A stretch of DNA of 64,000 nt from Fagopyrum homotropicum. Taxonomy: Eukaryota > Streptophyta > Magnoliopsida > Caryophyllales > Polygonaceae. The notes under the pieces were generated by a model. That model worked only from the letters and a program-made list of their open reading frames with translations. It made no database searches and was not told the DNA's origin. Location of the stretch: assembly GCA_033239125.1 (NCBI GenBank), contig BSWB01000001.1:25757501-25821500 (forward strand), written 5' to 3'. Both the position numbers and the translations under genes were made by a program. This document shows, piece after piece, positions 10,450-22,824 of this stretch; positions within the stretch are counted from its first letter, which is position 1; each line of letters begins with the position of its first letter.

Positions 10450-11419
10450 AGAATGGGGTGCTGATGGTCAGTTCGATATTTGCAAGCATACGGGGAGACC
10501 AGAACCTATAGTTGAGGTCATGGAAAGATGCTCAAACAGGAATGGACGAGAGACTGGAATAACCAATCCGAATCGAATATAATATATATTATTTTGATTT
10601 ATTTTTCAAATTAAGCATAATATCAATCCAATTTGAACACAAAACCAAAGAGTGTCCCACGTGGACATTAGGCTATTACTCATGTAGTCATGTACACGAG
10701 TAAATTGAGTTTTTTAGGCAAAAATGAATATCACATTCTCATTCTCACCCATACATTTTCGAAGTTCTACAACCCTTATTATTGCTTCTTATTATTGAGA
10801 CGTGTCATTTTTCAGCAAATATCACCCACATATATAATTATAACGTGGTTTTATCAAAAAAAAAATGTAGTCTAATTTTAAACCTAAATCATCCCTACTA
10901 ATTATAATCATATCTGATTTTATTTTTAATTTTCTATTCCAAATCCCACGTATACCAACTCAAACTATTTTTATGAGTTTTTTATTTATTAAAATCAAAT
11001 TATAGTAATTGTTAATAAGGTCATAGTAAAAACGTTATCTCCACTTTTTTTTTACTTATAAATATCAATTAATGTTTTTTCAATTTTTCATCGACTATAA
11101 CTAATAATTCAAATTTTTATTAATCAAAATATTTCTAATTTAGATTGAAACAATTTGTATTGTAACATATTCTAAATATTATATAAAAATCCGCACAAGA
11201 TATGGGTAAGGAACTAATTACTTAGATAAACGAGATAATATAATTTGTTATTAAGGAAATCAATCACGAAAGTATACTTGAAGAACATAATCTCAGTAAT
11301 TTTCTAAAAGAGAACAAATTAAAATGAATTATAATAGAATAATACTTTAAAAAATTTCAATCTATTGAATAAATTACTTTTAAAGCTGACTTTAGAAAAA
11401 CGATCAACAGTGTAAAAAA
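10450..11419. other. AT-rich intergenic stretch
   Basis: It begins right after LTR E1. No convincing gene, repeat unit or element end was seen. The first about 120 bp (10450-10580) are less AT-rich and give a short open frame without recognised motifs. Confidence 0.5.
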
Positions 11420-11985
11420 TTTCAACTGGAAAATTGGTCGAACAGTTATCGGCAATGTCCGAGAGAGCGTGCTTATTCTTCTTCTTCTTCTCTTAATAAG
11501 AAAGTATTTGAAATAACCAGTTGGCAGGAATTTTCTGTGTGTTGAAACCCTACTTTCTCTCTTCTCTGAGATCTGTTATTGTCTCTCTCTGGTAAATAGC
11601 GATGTATATGCTAAGTTTTACGTTCACGGTGACGCTCGAGCCTGCATATATGTTCCTTAAAAGCCTGGAGGCGATGCATGCGATGCATTCATGGGCGTCG
11701 ATGATCGTGTATAACTGAGATAAAATCATGATAGCTACTACGAATGAAGAGATGACAGTACACGGATCGCTCAGAATGGAGGATTCTGGTGTTGATTCTT
11801 CTGCAACCGATGACGCGCCATTCAAGTCCATCTACATTCTTGGACTCGGAGTCTCCGTCCTGCAGTCATTCATCAGATGGAGGCATCAATCCGGATTTAC
11901 AAGAATGATAATTCCCCAAATCTTTTCTGCTTTGTCGGCAACGCGCATCTCTAGCTTTCCTTGTTGGTATGATTAATATTCCCAG
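11420..11985 (+). other. Candidate 5' end of an unrecognised plant gene
   Basis: A pyrimidine-rich leader of the kind common in plant 5' UTRs (TTCTTCTTCTTCTC near 11470; CTTTCTCTCTTCTCT near 11555) precedes an ATG at 11728. That frame runs 82 codons (MIATTNEEMTVHGSLRMEDS) to a stop at 11976. I recognise no domain. The opposite strand is also open (11550-11831), so strand is uncertain. About 100 bp downstream the sequence becomes LTR G, so if this was a gene its 3' part may have been displaced or lost. Confidence 0.3.
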
Positions 11986-12080
11986 GGATTTGATAATTTT
12001 GAATGTGAGGGTTCTTGAATTGTATTTGTAGGAGATGATAATTCACCGATTGATTTGGGTAAAGCAATGTTTATGTTAGT

Positions 12081-12672
12081 ATCTAATTCAACTTCTTTTG
12101 TGACACGAGAATATCCCGAAACTCGCCTTGGTCCCCATTTCCGGCATGGAACGGTACGGATGCCTCCGATCGTCTAACCAGCACGGCTAGTCGCCAAGAA
12201 CCTCCTAGCTCTACACAAGAGCTAGACGGTGATGTCACCGCCCGTTATCATACACTTGGGCCAAATAATATAAAGGTCGGTAAACCTAATTCCGGTTTAG
12301 TTGTAATAAACAATAAACAATAAACACACACCACAAAACACACATCAATGCTAATACAAGGAATACAAGCTAAGTAAGTCCGGAGACTTACCTCGTCACC
12401 ACACTCAACTCACAACACTCTCGCCTTAGGGAGGAAGCCCGTAACCTGCTCACAAGAATAATTATATCAACAACAACCCACTCACAATAGAAGTCTTAGA
12501 CTTCTATACAAATGATCTACGCAAGACCGTTTGACTCTCAATTTTAGGACCGCATCCTAGAATCTCTCATGCTCACATCACACTCAACACAAGCTAAAAG
12601 TCCTAAGGCTTCCAAACCCTCGGATCTCGCAAGATCATAACTCACAATGCAACTAGGATAAGTCAAACCTAA
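12081..12672 (-). mobile_element. LTR G, left part (truncated)
   Basis: This matches the middle of the F LTR (from TTTTGTGACACGA onward) but starts about 500 bp in, with no TGTAACACCC terminus, so its outer end has been lost. It contains the donor hairpin (12374-12391) and the AGAAGTC hairpin (12488-12506). It is interrupted at 12672 by element F and resumes at 22825. Confidence 0.7.
12374..12391 (-). promoter_or_regulatory. Splice-donor hairpin in LTR G
   Basis: Sense strand CGAG|GTAAGTC; stem GTAAGTC/GACTTAC with a four-base loop. Same position as in LTR F. Confidence 0.5.
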
Positions 12673-13457
12673 TGTAACACCCCAAATCCGCGGGACTCGG
12701 GATGCTACGGTTTGGGACCTCACAATGCGTCCCGACCCTTAGCTTGACAACAATTTTACCGGATCTTGCAACAAGGCACAAATAAAGGCCAAAACCGAAA
12801 TACATTTTTATGCAATGAAAAGAAAAACCCGAAAGAATACAACAAAGGACTTCAGCCGAAAATACAACCCCGAAGGCTAACGCCATAAAACATACAATAA
12901 TTACAATACTCAAACTCAACTCCACCCAAACCCAATCCTAAAATGTACGGAACCCCGGCTGCCCACTCTTCCGGATCTCTCGGCCGCAATCCTAACCTGC
13001 AATGCAATCTACAACAGTCGGTATAAAACCGTTAGCTCATATTCAAAGCATTAGAATCAATGGGAAAGGCACAAACACAAGTAAATCATCATGAACACAC
13101 AACATTCTCAAAGCACACAATTCCGGTTTATTATCTTTTTATTATTAAGTTATATCCCGTTCTAATTCAACTTAGTTTTGTGACACGACACCACCGTGGT
13201 CCCGCCTTGGTCCCTACTTACCGGCATGGAATGGTGCGGATGCCTCCGACCGTCTAACCAGCACGGGCTAGTCGCCAAGAACCTCATAGACTCTCGCAAG
13301 AGCTAGGCAGATGATGTCACCGCCCGTTATCATACACTTGGGCCAAAATAATATAAAGGTCGGTAATCCTATTTCCGGTTTAGTTGTTATAAACAGTAAA
13401 ATAATAAACACACACCACCCAACACACAATAATGCTAATACAAAGAATACGAGCTAA

Positions 13458-13475
13458 GTAAGTCCGGAGACTTAC
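13458..13475 (-). promoter_or_regulatory. Splice-donor hairpin in left LTR F
   Basis: Sense strand GACAG|GTAAGTC; stem GTAAGTC/GACTTAC around a CGGA plus-strand loop. The right LTR copy (20590-20607) has TGGA in the loop and the same stem. Confidence 0.6.
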
Positions 13476-13577
13476 CTGTCAGAAAGCTAAACCCGATAAC
13501 CACTGCTCTCAACTTCCCGTAGGAAGGCACTCAACGCCTGGTCAAAACAAGGCACCAATCAACATCTCTCTCAAATG

Positions 13578-13599
13578 CTAGAAGTCTTTAGACTTCTAG
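13578..13599. repeat. Conserved AGAAGTC hairpin in left LTR F
   Basis: CTAGAAGTC, then TTTA, then GACTTCTAG: a perfect 9-bp inverted repeat, about 100 bp from the donor hairpin. Versions with different end pairs occur in E1, E2, G and the fragment at 26733-26753. Confidence 0.65.
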
Positions 13600-15696
13600 T
13601 ACCAATGATCTCGCAAGATCATAACCTATAACAACATAGAGACATCTACCCTCCCAAGGATCTCGCAAGATCGTAACTCCTAATAACATACTAGGATAAG
13701 CCAAACTTAAACACTAAAATCCCACAAGATCATACAACCTCAACCTCGAGCCACAAAACGCTTACAACATCAACCATATAATACAAAGCCTTATAACAAC
13801 CTCACAAGATAACCAAGCACCTCAAGCCTTAGCACAATCAAACCTCAAAACTCACCTAAAGGTCCACAACCACTACTTGGCATTCACTCTAAGTTATGCT
13901 AGATCCAACCTAGCATGATATACTACCACTAAACATAACTAGAACGAGGAAGAAGGTACTCACACGAGGTCGAAGACGGAAGACGATCTACGGATGTCAA
14001 GCTTGGACTTGTTAGGCCTTTATCGGAGTTGTTCCGAACCTAACACCAAAACTAAACAAATTTAGCTTATACGCTAAATTTGAACGGAAGATTTAATATA
14101 TATAAATCTAAGGAAAACTCGGTTTCAAAAGCCCACATTAAAACCCGCAAAAACCCTTCCGGCAAAATATGGAATTCAAGGAACTTGGTCGTAAAACCGC
14201 AATTAATACTTCGAGCCATAAACCGATTAAATCCAATAAGGGTATAAAATATAGCATATATAAATAAGAATTTAACTCGAAGTAAAACCCAAGTTTTTAA
14301 AAAAAATTGTAGAAACATTTTCCGGGCAAAATATACCACTCTAGAAACTTGGGCTATCTTCCGTAAATAAAACTTTGGGCCAAAATTTGTAATTATTTCC
14401 AGCAAGGGCATAAATGCAAACTTCAGAAATTAGGGTCAACATTGCAAATACAAAACACAAGGTATTAAATGTAATTATATTAGATTCAGTGGGGACCGAT
14501 TTAATAATACCCTAAAAGAGCTTCCTCTTAATCGATTTACAGGTTGCTGGGAAGGGAGATGCAGGGCTGCGGCAGGGAACCTCTCCGATGGTGAGGGTTG
14601 CGTGGATCCAGCGAATGGGCCAAGCAAGGGTTACCGACGACGGCGGGTGGCTCCCTTTCCCGGTGGATCGAAGGTGGCGGCGTGCCCTTCTCGGCGGTTC
14701 GACAGAGGCCCAAGAAATGGAGGGCTCGCGTTGCGCTGCTGCACCCGGCGACGACTCGAAGGCTAGCATCCCGGTTTACAAGGTATTTGGTTGGTTTCTC
14801 CTACCGGCCGGGCTAGAATCGGATGATTCCATCACTGCCTTTGCGATTTTGCAGGTTTGGGTAGGTGAAATCAGAGAATCCCGATGGTCGGAAACAAGGT
14901 TTTCGGTGACACCATTGTTGCCATATTTTGAAGGAGGGAGATAGGGGAGCGTGATGTTGGGCTTCCTGATCGGTTGCAATGGTAGTAGAGGTGGTGAGAC
15001 GAGATGCAATGGGGTGCTGTTTCGACGGAGGGTCGTAAGGAGGAGCAGGGGAGAGGGTTCGGAAGAAGGCTGTAGCAGGAGGGCGGGTTCGATGGCGGCT
15101 CTGGGCGACGCTCATGCTGGTGTAGCTGGATCCGAAGATGTAGGTGATGAGGTTGCTGAGGGTTGTTGTACTGCTTTGATTACAGGCGAAGGCGATGTGT
15201 AACGAGTTTGGAGTACAGAGAGTTGGAGGGTACACAGAATGGGAAGATTGGGGATAAGGGGAGTCTTGCTTGCAATCTGGGAGAAGGAGACGTAACATTG
15301 AGGTAGGCAGAGCTCCTGGGTTCGATGCAGAGATTGAGAAAGAAGGAGTTTGAGAGACTGAGGGGTCCATTGCTTGCAAGGTTGGGCTGCCACTCTTTGG
15401 AGGCTACAAGGCTAAACACAGGGTTAGGTTGGGTGGCAATGGCGTGAAGGGTCGGTTACAACAGAAGAAAAGAATTAAAAACTGAACCTGATACATGTTA
15501 CTCGGAACGGAATTTTTGAATCGGAAAATTCCCGAGCTTTGCGTAAAATAAATTACGGAATATATATATATATAACTCATAAAATTTTAATTTACAAATG
15601 TTAAAATACTCGTAAAAATTATTTAAGTTTTGAAATTTCGATAAAAGTCCGAGAAAAATCCAAAACGCAAACGCGCCAAAAATTTCTGGCGTTACA

Positions 15697-15711
15697 TTAT
15701 ATCCCCCTAAA
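15697..15711 (-). promoter_or_regulatory. Polypurine tract of element F
   Basis: Minus strand TTTAGGGGGATATAA ends directly at the start of the 3' LTR, as expected for the plus-strand primer of reverse transcription. Confidence 0.75.
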
Positions 15712-15934
15712 AACAAGTTTTGTCCCGAAACTTGCCACACACCGAACTTCTCGGACCATAAGGCCGTGGTATAAACTCACAACTAGGAAGGCTTAGACCT
15801 TCTAATCTATATAGACAAACTACTCAAACCACCATCGAAATGTATATATCAGGTCATATAACACACTCATGCACATGACACAACTACACATATAATCACA
15901 CATGCACATAACTCAACCAAGGGGAGAACTAGGT

Positions 15935-16153
15935 CTAACCCTTTGATTTTATCGATGCTACTAGATCCTCGTAAAAATCAACTAAAGATACTACCCTCCG
16001 TCTTCCAGTTAGCCTCATCGGTTCCTCATTTGCCACTAGATCCTCATTACTGACAACATGTCTCGAGTCATGTATGTACTCTCTTGATTGATACTCATGA
16101 GACACCGGATAAACACCCTCTTCTCTTGGTGGTAACGCCAACCGGTAAACCAT
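15935..16153 (-). pseudogene. Element F: integrase C-terminal remnant
   Basis: The 72-codon frame begins MVYRLALPPREEGVYPVSHE. This is the recognisable tail of chromovirus integrases (usually YRLALPP followed by a hydrophobic G-V-H-x-V-F-H-V-S motif), here with several substitutions. Only about 450 bp separate it from the RT remnant, so RNase H and most of the integrase are deleted or no longer recognisable. Confidence 0.6.
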
Positions 16154-16559
16154 TCCCTAGCTCATGCTAAGATCTCAAAAGGGTCCGATATATCGGAAAC
16201 TCAACTCCCTTCTCGGGTCTTTCCCAAAGCAACATATCCATTATGTCGCTCTTTGCTTGTGTCTAACAAATAAGATCGAACTTCCAATATACACTATTGG
16301 CTTTGGTTCTAGTCAAACCAAACTTTGATGTTACGTTTTCTCAATTCTTGTTGCAATTTAAGTAATGAATGAAATACTTTACTTCATACCGCTTCTACTA
16401 ACGAGACACGCATGCTATTAATTTTACATCGCTCCTCAATACTACATTAAGACCTTGTCTTGGAGAATCGCTTGTACACTTCAAATCCATCATACATCGA
16501 GGCAATCACAAAAAAGTTGCACCAAAGAATCTCCCATTAACTCTCAACAACTCCATGGT

Positions 16560-17050
16560 CAATTTTCGTCCCACTCAATACTTCATTGTCATCCGAAGTA
16601 GGTTAGCCATAGATGGTATTACTTTGGAGAATCTCTCCACAAATCCGGTAATGACCAACACGACCAAGAAAACTTGTAACCTCTTTCACATCCTTCAGGG
16701 GTTGTCATCCATAAACTACTTGTCATACAACTTCTCTCTTCTTCGAGAGTCGACAAAAATATCTTATTTGGGCATTAGTAAGCTCATATGGAATAACTAC
16801 AAGAAATAGTGACCATGGTTTGTCCGGAATGCCGTATTTGCAATATCTCCGTCTTGAATTCTCAATTGGTGACAATTAGACCTTAAATAAATTTTAGAAG
16901 AGACTCCGACCCTTGCAACCGGTCGCGTAGATTATTTATCTGTAGTGAGGATACTCGTTCTTCACTATTATCTTGTTCAGCTCACGGTAATCGATGTACA
17001 AACGGAGATAACCGTCTCTCTTTTCGCCAACTGGTGTTCTCCATAACAAC
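16560..17050 (-). pseudogene. Element F: reverse transcriptase remnant
   Basis: The minus strand near 16976-17040 encodes LLWRTPVGEKRDGYLRL followed by YIDYRELNK, the start of the palm domain. A shifted frame near 16810-16870 gives CHQLRIQDGDIANTAFRTNHG, corresponding to the YHQLRI..TAFRT block. Stops and frame changes separate the blocks, so the enzyme is dead. Confidence 0.7.
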
Positions 17051-19788
17051 TTCAAATCAAGCTTAATGGTAAAACTCACCTACTACCGCATTCGAATCCG
17101 TTCTATCTCGGGCTCCATCTTTTCTCTACCCATCTTATCTCGCAATGACAGACACAACCTGGTCCTAACACTTGACATGTGGTCCACTCTGATCTGTTGG
17201 GGTGACATCCTTCAACCCGTGTATTCTCCTTCTGTAGCTACTATGTTCACCGTTCTCTTTCAAAGATCCTTCATCTATAGAACTCGAGAGACTTGCTCGA
17301 AATTTTTGACTCTTGAAGCCTTGGTTAAGCAATACTTCAGCTTAATCCCTCTTCTCACTTCAAAGGAATGACGATAGCAACCTCTTTTGATCTCACACAT
17401 GTGTTCAGTCACAAAGGTCTCAACTACAAGACTCAAGCATGCCATATAACAAATCGATACAATCTTCTTCGCTTCTTCTGACATCCCGGCATATAGGAGG
17501 AGCACTTTGTATTCTACATTTGCTTTCACCATAAACATCCTTTCTTCAAGTAGGCATATAAATTTATACTTCATTTTCTTATGTAACATTCAACCGACAG
17601 TAGAGGCTCTAACCTCAATCTTTCATGTACCTCTTGTACATCTCATATCGACAAAAAACTTCAAAACTTCGGTCTTCTCTTACTCATGTTGGTCACCTTA
17701 AGCATCTCTTGGTATTCCATGAATAATCTTCACAACCATACTAGTATGCCACGTGGAAAAACGCTAGGCGAAAGTCATCCACAATCACTGAAAGATCCAC
17801 TCATTACTTCACCAAGTACTAACATCATAACTCTAAGCTCACAGCGTTGCGCTTATCTAGGTTCTCCCTTTCACGCTATAGCCACCATGACTCTTCCGTG
17901 TGAGTTTGAAACATCTGACTCAGCTTTTGCTCGCAAAAACATACTATCATTTCATTAGAACAAACATATTATGCATCATCTTATTATACTCCCGTCTACG
18001 CACCACAAACAATGAAAACCTCACCTTTCTCTTGATCTACTGGTTCCCTTTACCATGATCAAACCTTAAAACTTCTAATCTGGGTCGCTCTCTCATATGT
18101 CGTTCTCATGACCGAAGAAGGTCGCAAAGGGTCATTACAATTCCTCCCTAGGAGGTCAGTTACATTCACTTTCTTTGATCCCATGCGATATTACTTGATT
18201 AAGACAATTGTACTTAGTTGACATACTTCCTCACTACTTACACCGAACCACCGGAAATCCTCCAAGCTCTTGTTACCGATCCTTCATGCCATTGTCTTGC
18301 CTAATCTTCTCATATACGCTCATCAATAGCCAACCCGCACACGTGCGTTCTTGGTTCTCATCAATTACTCTTCTCATCCAATGTCAATGACTTACCATTC
18401 TATTTACCCTCCATGTTACCATTCTCTTGAAGGCTACCCTCTCAGGGCACTCCGTCTTAAACTTCACTTGCTCATTTCACCCTTCACACACTCCGTTAAC
18501 TCTTTATATGCTCCACGCTTCCTTCTTCTTCTATAAGGTAACTATACCTTCTCGGCCTTGTTGTGTCGCATAACTCCCGTTTATAAGCTTAACCGTTCTT
18601 CATAATATCTTGTAAGTGCATCTTCCCCACATCTCTATGGTTAGTAACTACTCTCTCTTCTCTAGGTTGGTCTTTCAATCAAAACTCCTTGTATTATCTT
18701 TCATCTTCTAAAGACCACCATCCACACACCCTTCCTCCTTCTTAGCGTTGCTCAGTTTCATCTCAATGACGGAAAATGATTGACTCCGCCAGGTAATTCT
18801 ACTATGTGAACTTTCACCATGTGATCCTCCTCGTTACCCTCGTATTTTTGACTCTTCACTTCTTGGTACCTCGCAAGTTTAACTCACGGTATTTAAATCC
18901 TTCCCACATGTTTCATTCACTTTTCTCCTCTACCCTCCAATGCTTAGAAACGTCTAAGGAAAGCTTTGCATCTTAATGGAACACCACCTTAACCTTGCTA
19001 GAACGTACTCATCTCCTCCTAGATTTACATCTTTAGTTGTCCACACTTTTTCTCAAAGAACTTAAGTTCGTTCTCTCTCTTGGTCTCGTCGTCGTCCAAT
19101 CATGGCCTCTTTAGAACCGCTTCTACACTTTAATGTTGTTCCCTTTTTCTTGTATTGCTCCCATCTTGACCCCCCTTAAGTCGTCTCGAGTTTTCTTTTA
19201 CTTGGTTGTCCTTTGTTTACATCATCTCTACTCCTCTTTGATGTCCTCTTATAGGAATCCGAGAAACACCATGGTGTTCGTCAACACGAAACGCTCAACT
19301 TGATACTTGAGCGTACTCCTCCACGTATGAATGTTATCCTAAGCCAACAACGTCGTCTAAAAGGTGATGATATATTTCCGTCGTCCTAACTATAAGGTCC
19401 CATACTATATATTACTATATATATAAGAGTCTGTATATAAGCATATATATGTCCTATGTCCACATAACTACTAATATACCACATCCGGAAATCCAATACA
19501 TCAATACAAGGTCCGAACATGTATTATAGTCCACATATATTCACTATACATATAAATCAAGTCATCATGCAACTACAATCCACATATATTATACATACCT
19601 ACATACCTACATACATATACAAATCCAATAAACTAAGCTGCGAGATCCGCGGAAGAAGTCGTGGTCCGTACATTCTACCCTGACTCATGCATGTGATTTT
19701 GAAAACGAAAAGTCAGAATCCGTGTGGGTTCTGTTTATTCCTCATTCGGCCTTTAGAAGATTGCGAGTGCCATTGTTGTCAACCTAGG
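17051..19788 (-). pseudogene. Element F: gag/protease region, no longer readable
   Basis: This fills the space between the PBS and the RT remnant where gag and protease should lie. The longest minus frame (17275-17589, 104 codons) contains a zinc-poor, Cys-scattered sequence with no motif I recognise. About 19380-19620 is AT-rich with many TATATA runs. Confidence 0.45.
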
Positions 19789-19800
19789 GCTCTGATACCA
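19789..19800 (-). promoter_or_regulatory. Primer-binding site of element F (tRNA-iMet)
   Basis: Minus strand TGGTATCAGAGC, an exact match to the common plant PBS, four bases from the 5' LTR end. Confidence 0.85.
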
Positions 19801-19804
19801 CTTT

Positions 19805-22800
19805 TGTAACACCCCAAATCCGCGGGACTCGGGATGCTACGGGTTGGGACCTCACAATGGGTCCCGACCCTTAGCTTGACAACAATTTCACCGGATCTTG
19901 CAACAAGGCACAAATAAAGGCCAAAACTGAAATACATTTTTATGCAATGAAAAGAAAAACCCGAAAGAATACAACAAAGGACTTCAGCCGAAAATACAAC
20001 CCCGAAGGCTAACGCCATAAAACATACAATAATTACAATACTCAAACTCGACTCCACCCAAAACCCAATCCTAAAATGTACGGAACCCCGGCTGCCCACT
20101 CTTCCGGATCTCTCGGCCGCAATCCTAACCTGCAATGCAATCTACAATAGTCGGTATAAAACCGTTAGCTCATATTCGAAGCATTAGAATCAATGGGAAA
20201 GGCACAAACACAAGTAAATCATCATGAACACACAACATTCTCAAAGCACACAATTCCGGTTTATTATCTTTTTATTATTAAGTCATATCCCGTTTTATTC
20301 AACTTAGTTTTGTGACACGATACCACCGTGGTCCCGCCTCGGTCCCTACTTACCGGCATGGAACGGTGCGGATGCCTCCGACCGTCTAACCAGCACGGGC
20401 TAGTCACCAAGAACCTCCTAGACTCTCGCAAGAGCTAGGCAGATGATGTCACCGCCCGTTATCATACACTTGGGCCAAAATAATATAAAGGTCGGTAATC
20501 CTATTTCCGGTTTAGTTGTTATAAACAGTAAAATAATAAACACACACCACCCAACACACAATAATGCTAATACAAAGAATACAAGCTAAGTAAGTCTGGA
20601 GACTTACCTGTCAGAAAGCTAAACCCGATAACCACTGCTCTCAACTTCCCGTAGGAAGGCACTCAACGCCTGGTCAAAACAAGGCACCAATCAACATCTC
20701 TCTCAAATGCTAGAAGTCTTTAGACTTCTAGTACCAATGATCTCGCAAGATCATAACCTATAACAACATAGGGACATCTACCCTCCCAAGGATCTCGCAA
20801 GATCGTAACTCCTAATAACATACTAGGATAAGCCAAACTTAAACACTAAAATCCCACAAGATCATACAACCTCAACCTCGAGCCACAAAACGCTTACAAC
20901 ATCAACCATATAACACAAAGCCTTATAACAACCTCACAAGATAACCAAGCACCTCAAGCCTTAGCACAATCAAACCTCAAAACTCACCTAAAGGTCCACA
21001 ACCACTACTTGGTATTCACTCTAAGTTATGCTAGATCCAACCTAGCATGATATACTACCACTAAACATAACTAGAACGAGGAAGAAGGTACTCACACGAG
21101 GTCGAAGACGGAAGACGATCTACGGATGTCAAGCTTGGACTTGTTAGGCCTTTATCGGAGTCGTTCCGAACCTAACACCAAAACTAAACAAATTTAGCTT
21201 ATACGCTAAATTTGAACGGAAGATTTAATATATATAAATCTAAGGAAAACTCGGTTTCAAAAGCCCACATTAAAACCCGCAAAAACCCTTCCGGCAAAAT
21301 ATGGAATTCAAGGAACTTGGTCGTAAAACCGCAATTAATACTTCGAGCCATAAACCGATTAAATCCAATAAGGGTATAAAATATAGCATATATAAATAAG
21401 AATTTAACTCGAAGTAAAACCCAAGTTTTTAAAAAAAATTGTAGAAACATTTTCCGGGCAAAATATATCACTCTAGAAACTTGGGCTATCTTACGTAAAT
21501 AAAACTTTGGGCCAAAATTTGTAATTATTTCCAGCAAGGGCATAAATGCAAACTTCAGAAATTAGGGTCAACACTGCAAATACAAAACACAGGGTATTAA
21601 ATGTAATTATATTAGATTCAGTGGGGACCGATTTAATAATACCCTAAAAGAGCTTCCTCTTAATCGATTTACAGGTTGCTGGGAAGGGAGATGCACGGCT
21701 GTGGCAGGGAACCTCTCCGATGGTGAGGGTTGCGTGGATCCAGCGAATGGGCCAAGCAAGGGTTACCGACGACGGCGGGTGGCTCCCTTTCCCGGTGGAT
21801 CGAAGGTGGCGGCGTGCCCTTCTCGGCGGTTCGACAGAGGCCCAAGAAATGGAGGGCTCGCGTTGCGCTGCTCCACCCGGCGACGACTCGAAGGCTAGCA
21901 TCCCGGTTTACAAGGTATTTGGTTGGTTTCTCCTGCCGGCCGGGCTAGAATCGGTTGATTCCATCACTGCCTTTGCGATTTTGCAGGTTTGGGTAGGCGA
22001 AATCAGAGCATCCCGATGGTCGGAAACAAGGTTTTCGGTGACACCATTGTTGCCATATTTAGAAGGAGGGAGATAGGGGAGCGTGATGTTGGGCTTCCTG
22101 ATCGGCTGCAATGGTAGTAGAGGTGGTGAGACGAGATGCAATGGGGTGCTGTTTCGACAGAGGGGCGTAAGGAGGAGCAGGGGAGAGGGTTCGGAAGAAG
22201 GCTGCAGTAGGAGGGCGGGTTCGATGGCGGCTCTGGGCGACGCTCCTGTTGGTGTAGCTGGATCCGAAGATGGAGGTGATGAGGTTGCTGAGGGTTGCTG
22301 TACTACTTTGATTATAGGCGAAGGTGATGTGTAACGAGATTGGAGTACAGAGAGTTGGAGGGTACACAGAAAGGGAAGACTGAGGATAAGGGGAGTCTTG
22401 CTTGCAATCTGGGAGAAGGAGACGTAACAGTGAGGTAGGCAGAGCTCCTGGGTTCGATGCAGAGATTGAGAAAGAAGGAGTTTGAGAGACTGAGGGGTCC
22501 ATTGCTTGCAAGGTTGGGCTGCCACTCTATGGAGGCTACAAGGCTAAACACAGGGTTAGGTTGGGCGGCAATGGCGTGAAGGGTCGGTTACAACAGAAGA
22601 AAAGAATTAAAAACTGAACCTGGTACATGTTACTCAAAACGGAATTTTTGAATCGGAAAATTCCCGAGCTTTGCGTAAAATAAATTACGAAATATATATA
22701 TAACTCATAAAAATTTAATTTACAAATGTTAAAATACTCGTAAAAATTATTTAAGTTTTGAAATTTCGATAAAAGTCCGAGAAAAATCCAAAACGCAAAC

Positions 22801-22824
22801 GCGCCAAAAATTTCTGGCGTTACC
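19805..22824 (-). mobile_element. 5' LTR of element F (3020 bp)
   Basis: Starts TGTAACACCCCAAATCC (plus strand). The far end reads GGCGTTACC instead of GGCGTTACA, a single change in the terminal dinucleotide, followed by the TSD CCTAA. It contains the donor hairpin (20590-20607), the AGAAGTC hairpin (20710-20731) and the GC-rich block (about 21650-22550). Confidence 0.88.

Larger units (their letters stand above)
12673..15696 (-). mobile_element. 3' LTR of element F (3024 bp)
   Basis: Starts TGTAACACCCCAAATCC and ends TCTGGCGTTACA on the plus strand. By eye it is about 98-99 percent alike to the other F LTR. A GC-rich block at about 14520-15420 produces several overlapping frames on both strands (up to 188 codons), which I do not regard as genes. 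It contains the donor hairpin (13458-13475) and the AGAAGTC hairpin (13578-13599). Confidence 0.88.
12673..22824 (-). mobile_element. Gypsy element F, complete but internally decayed (10.15 kb)
   Basis: It has two about 3.02-kb LTRs (12673-15696 and 19805-22824), a tRNA-Met PBS (19789-19800), a polypurine tract (15697-15711) and a 5-bp target duplication CCTAA (12668-12672 and 22825-22829). Element sense is minus, so the right LTR is the 5' LTR. The internal region is only 4.1 kb and contains remnants of RT and of the integrase tail but no long frame. The YRELNK-type RT, tRNA-Met primer, long LTR and TGTAACACCC terminus fit the Tekay/Del chromovirus group. It lacks intact enzymes, so any recent movement must have been non-autonomous. 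Confidence 0.85.

Noticed and set aside
14512..15419. Several overlapping frames up to 188 codons on both strands in the F LTR (also 21644-22551)
   Set aside because: They arise from the GC-rich LTR block, differ between the two LTR copies by frame-neutral and non-neutral changes alike, and show no protein motif. LTR sequence explains them.
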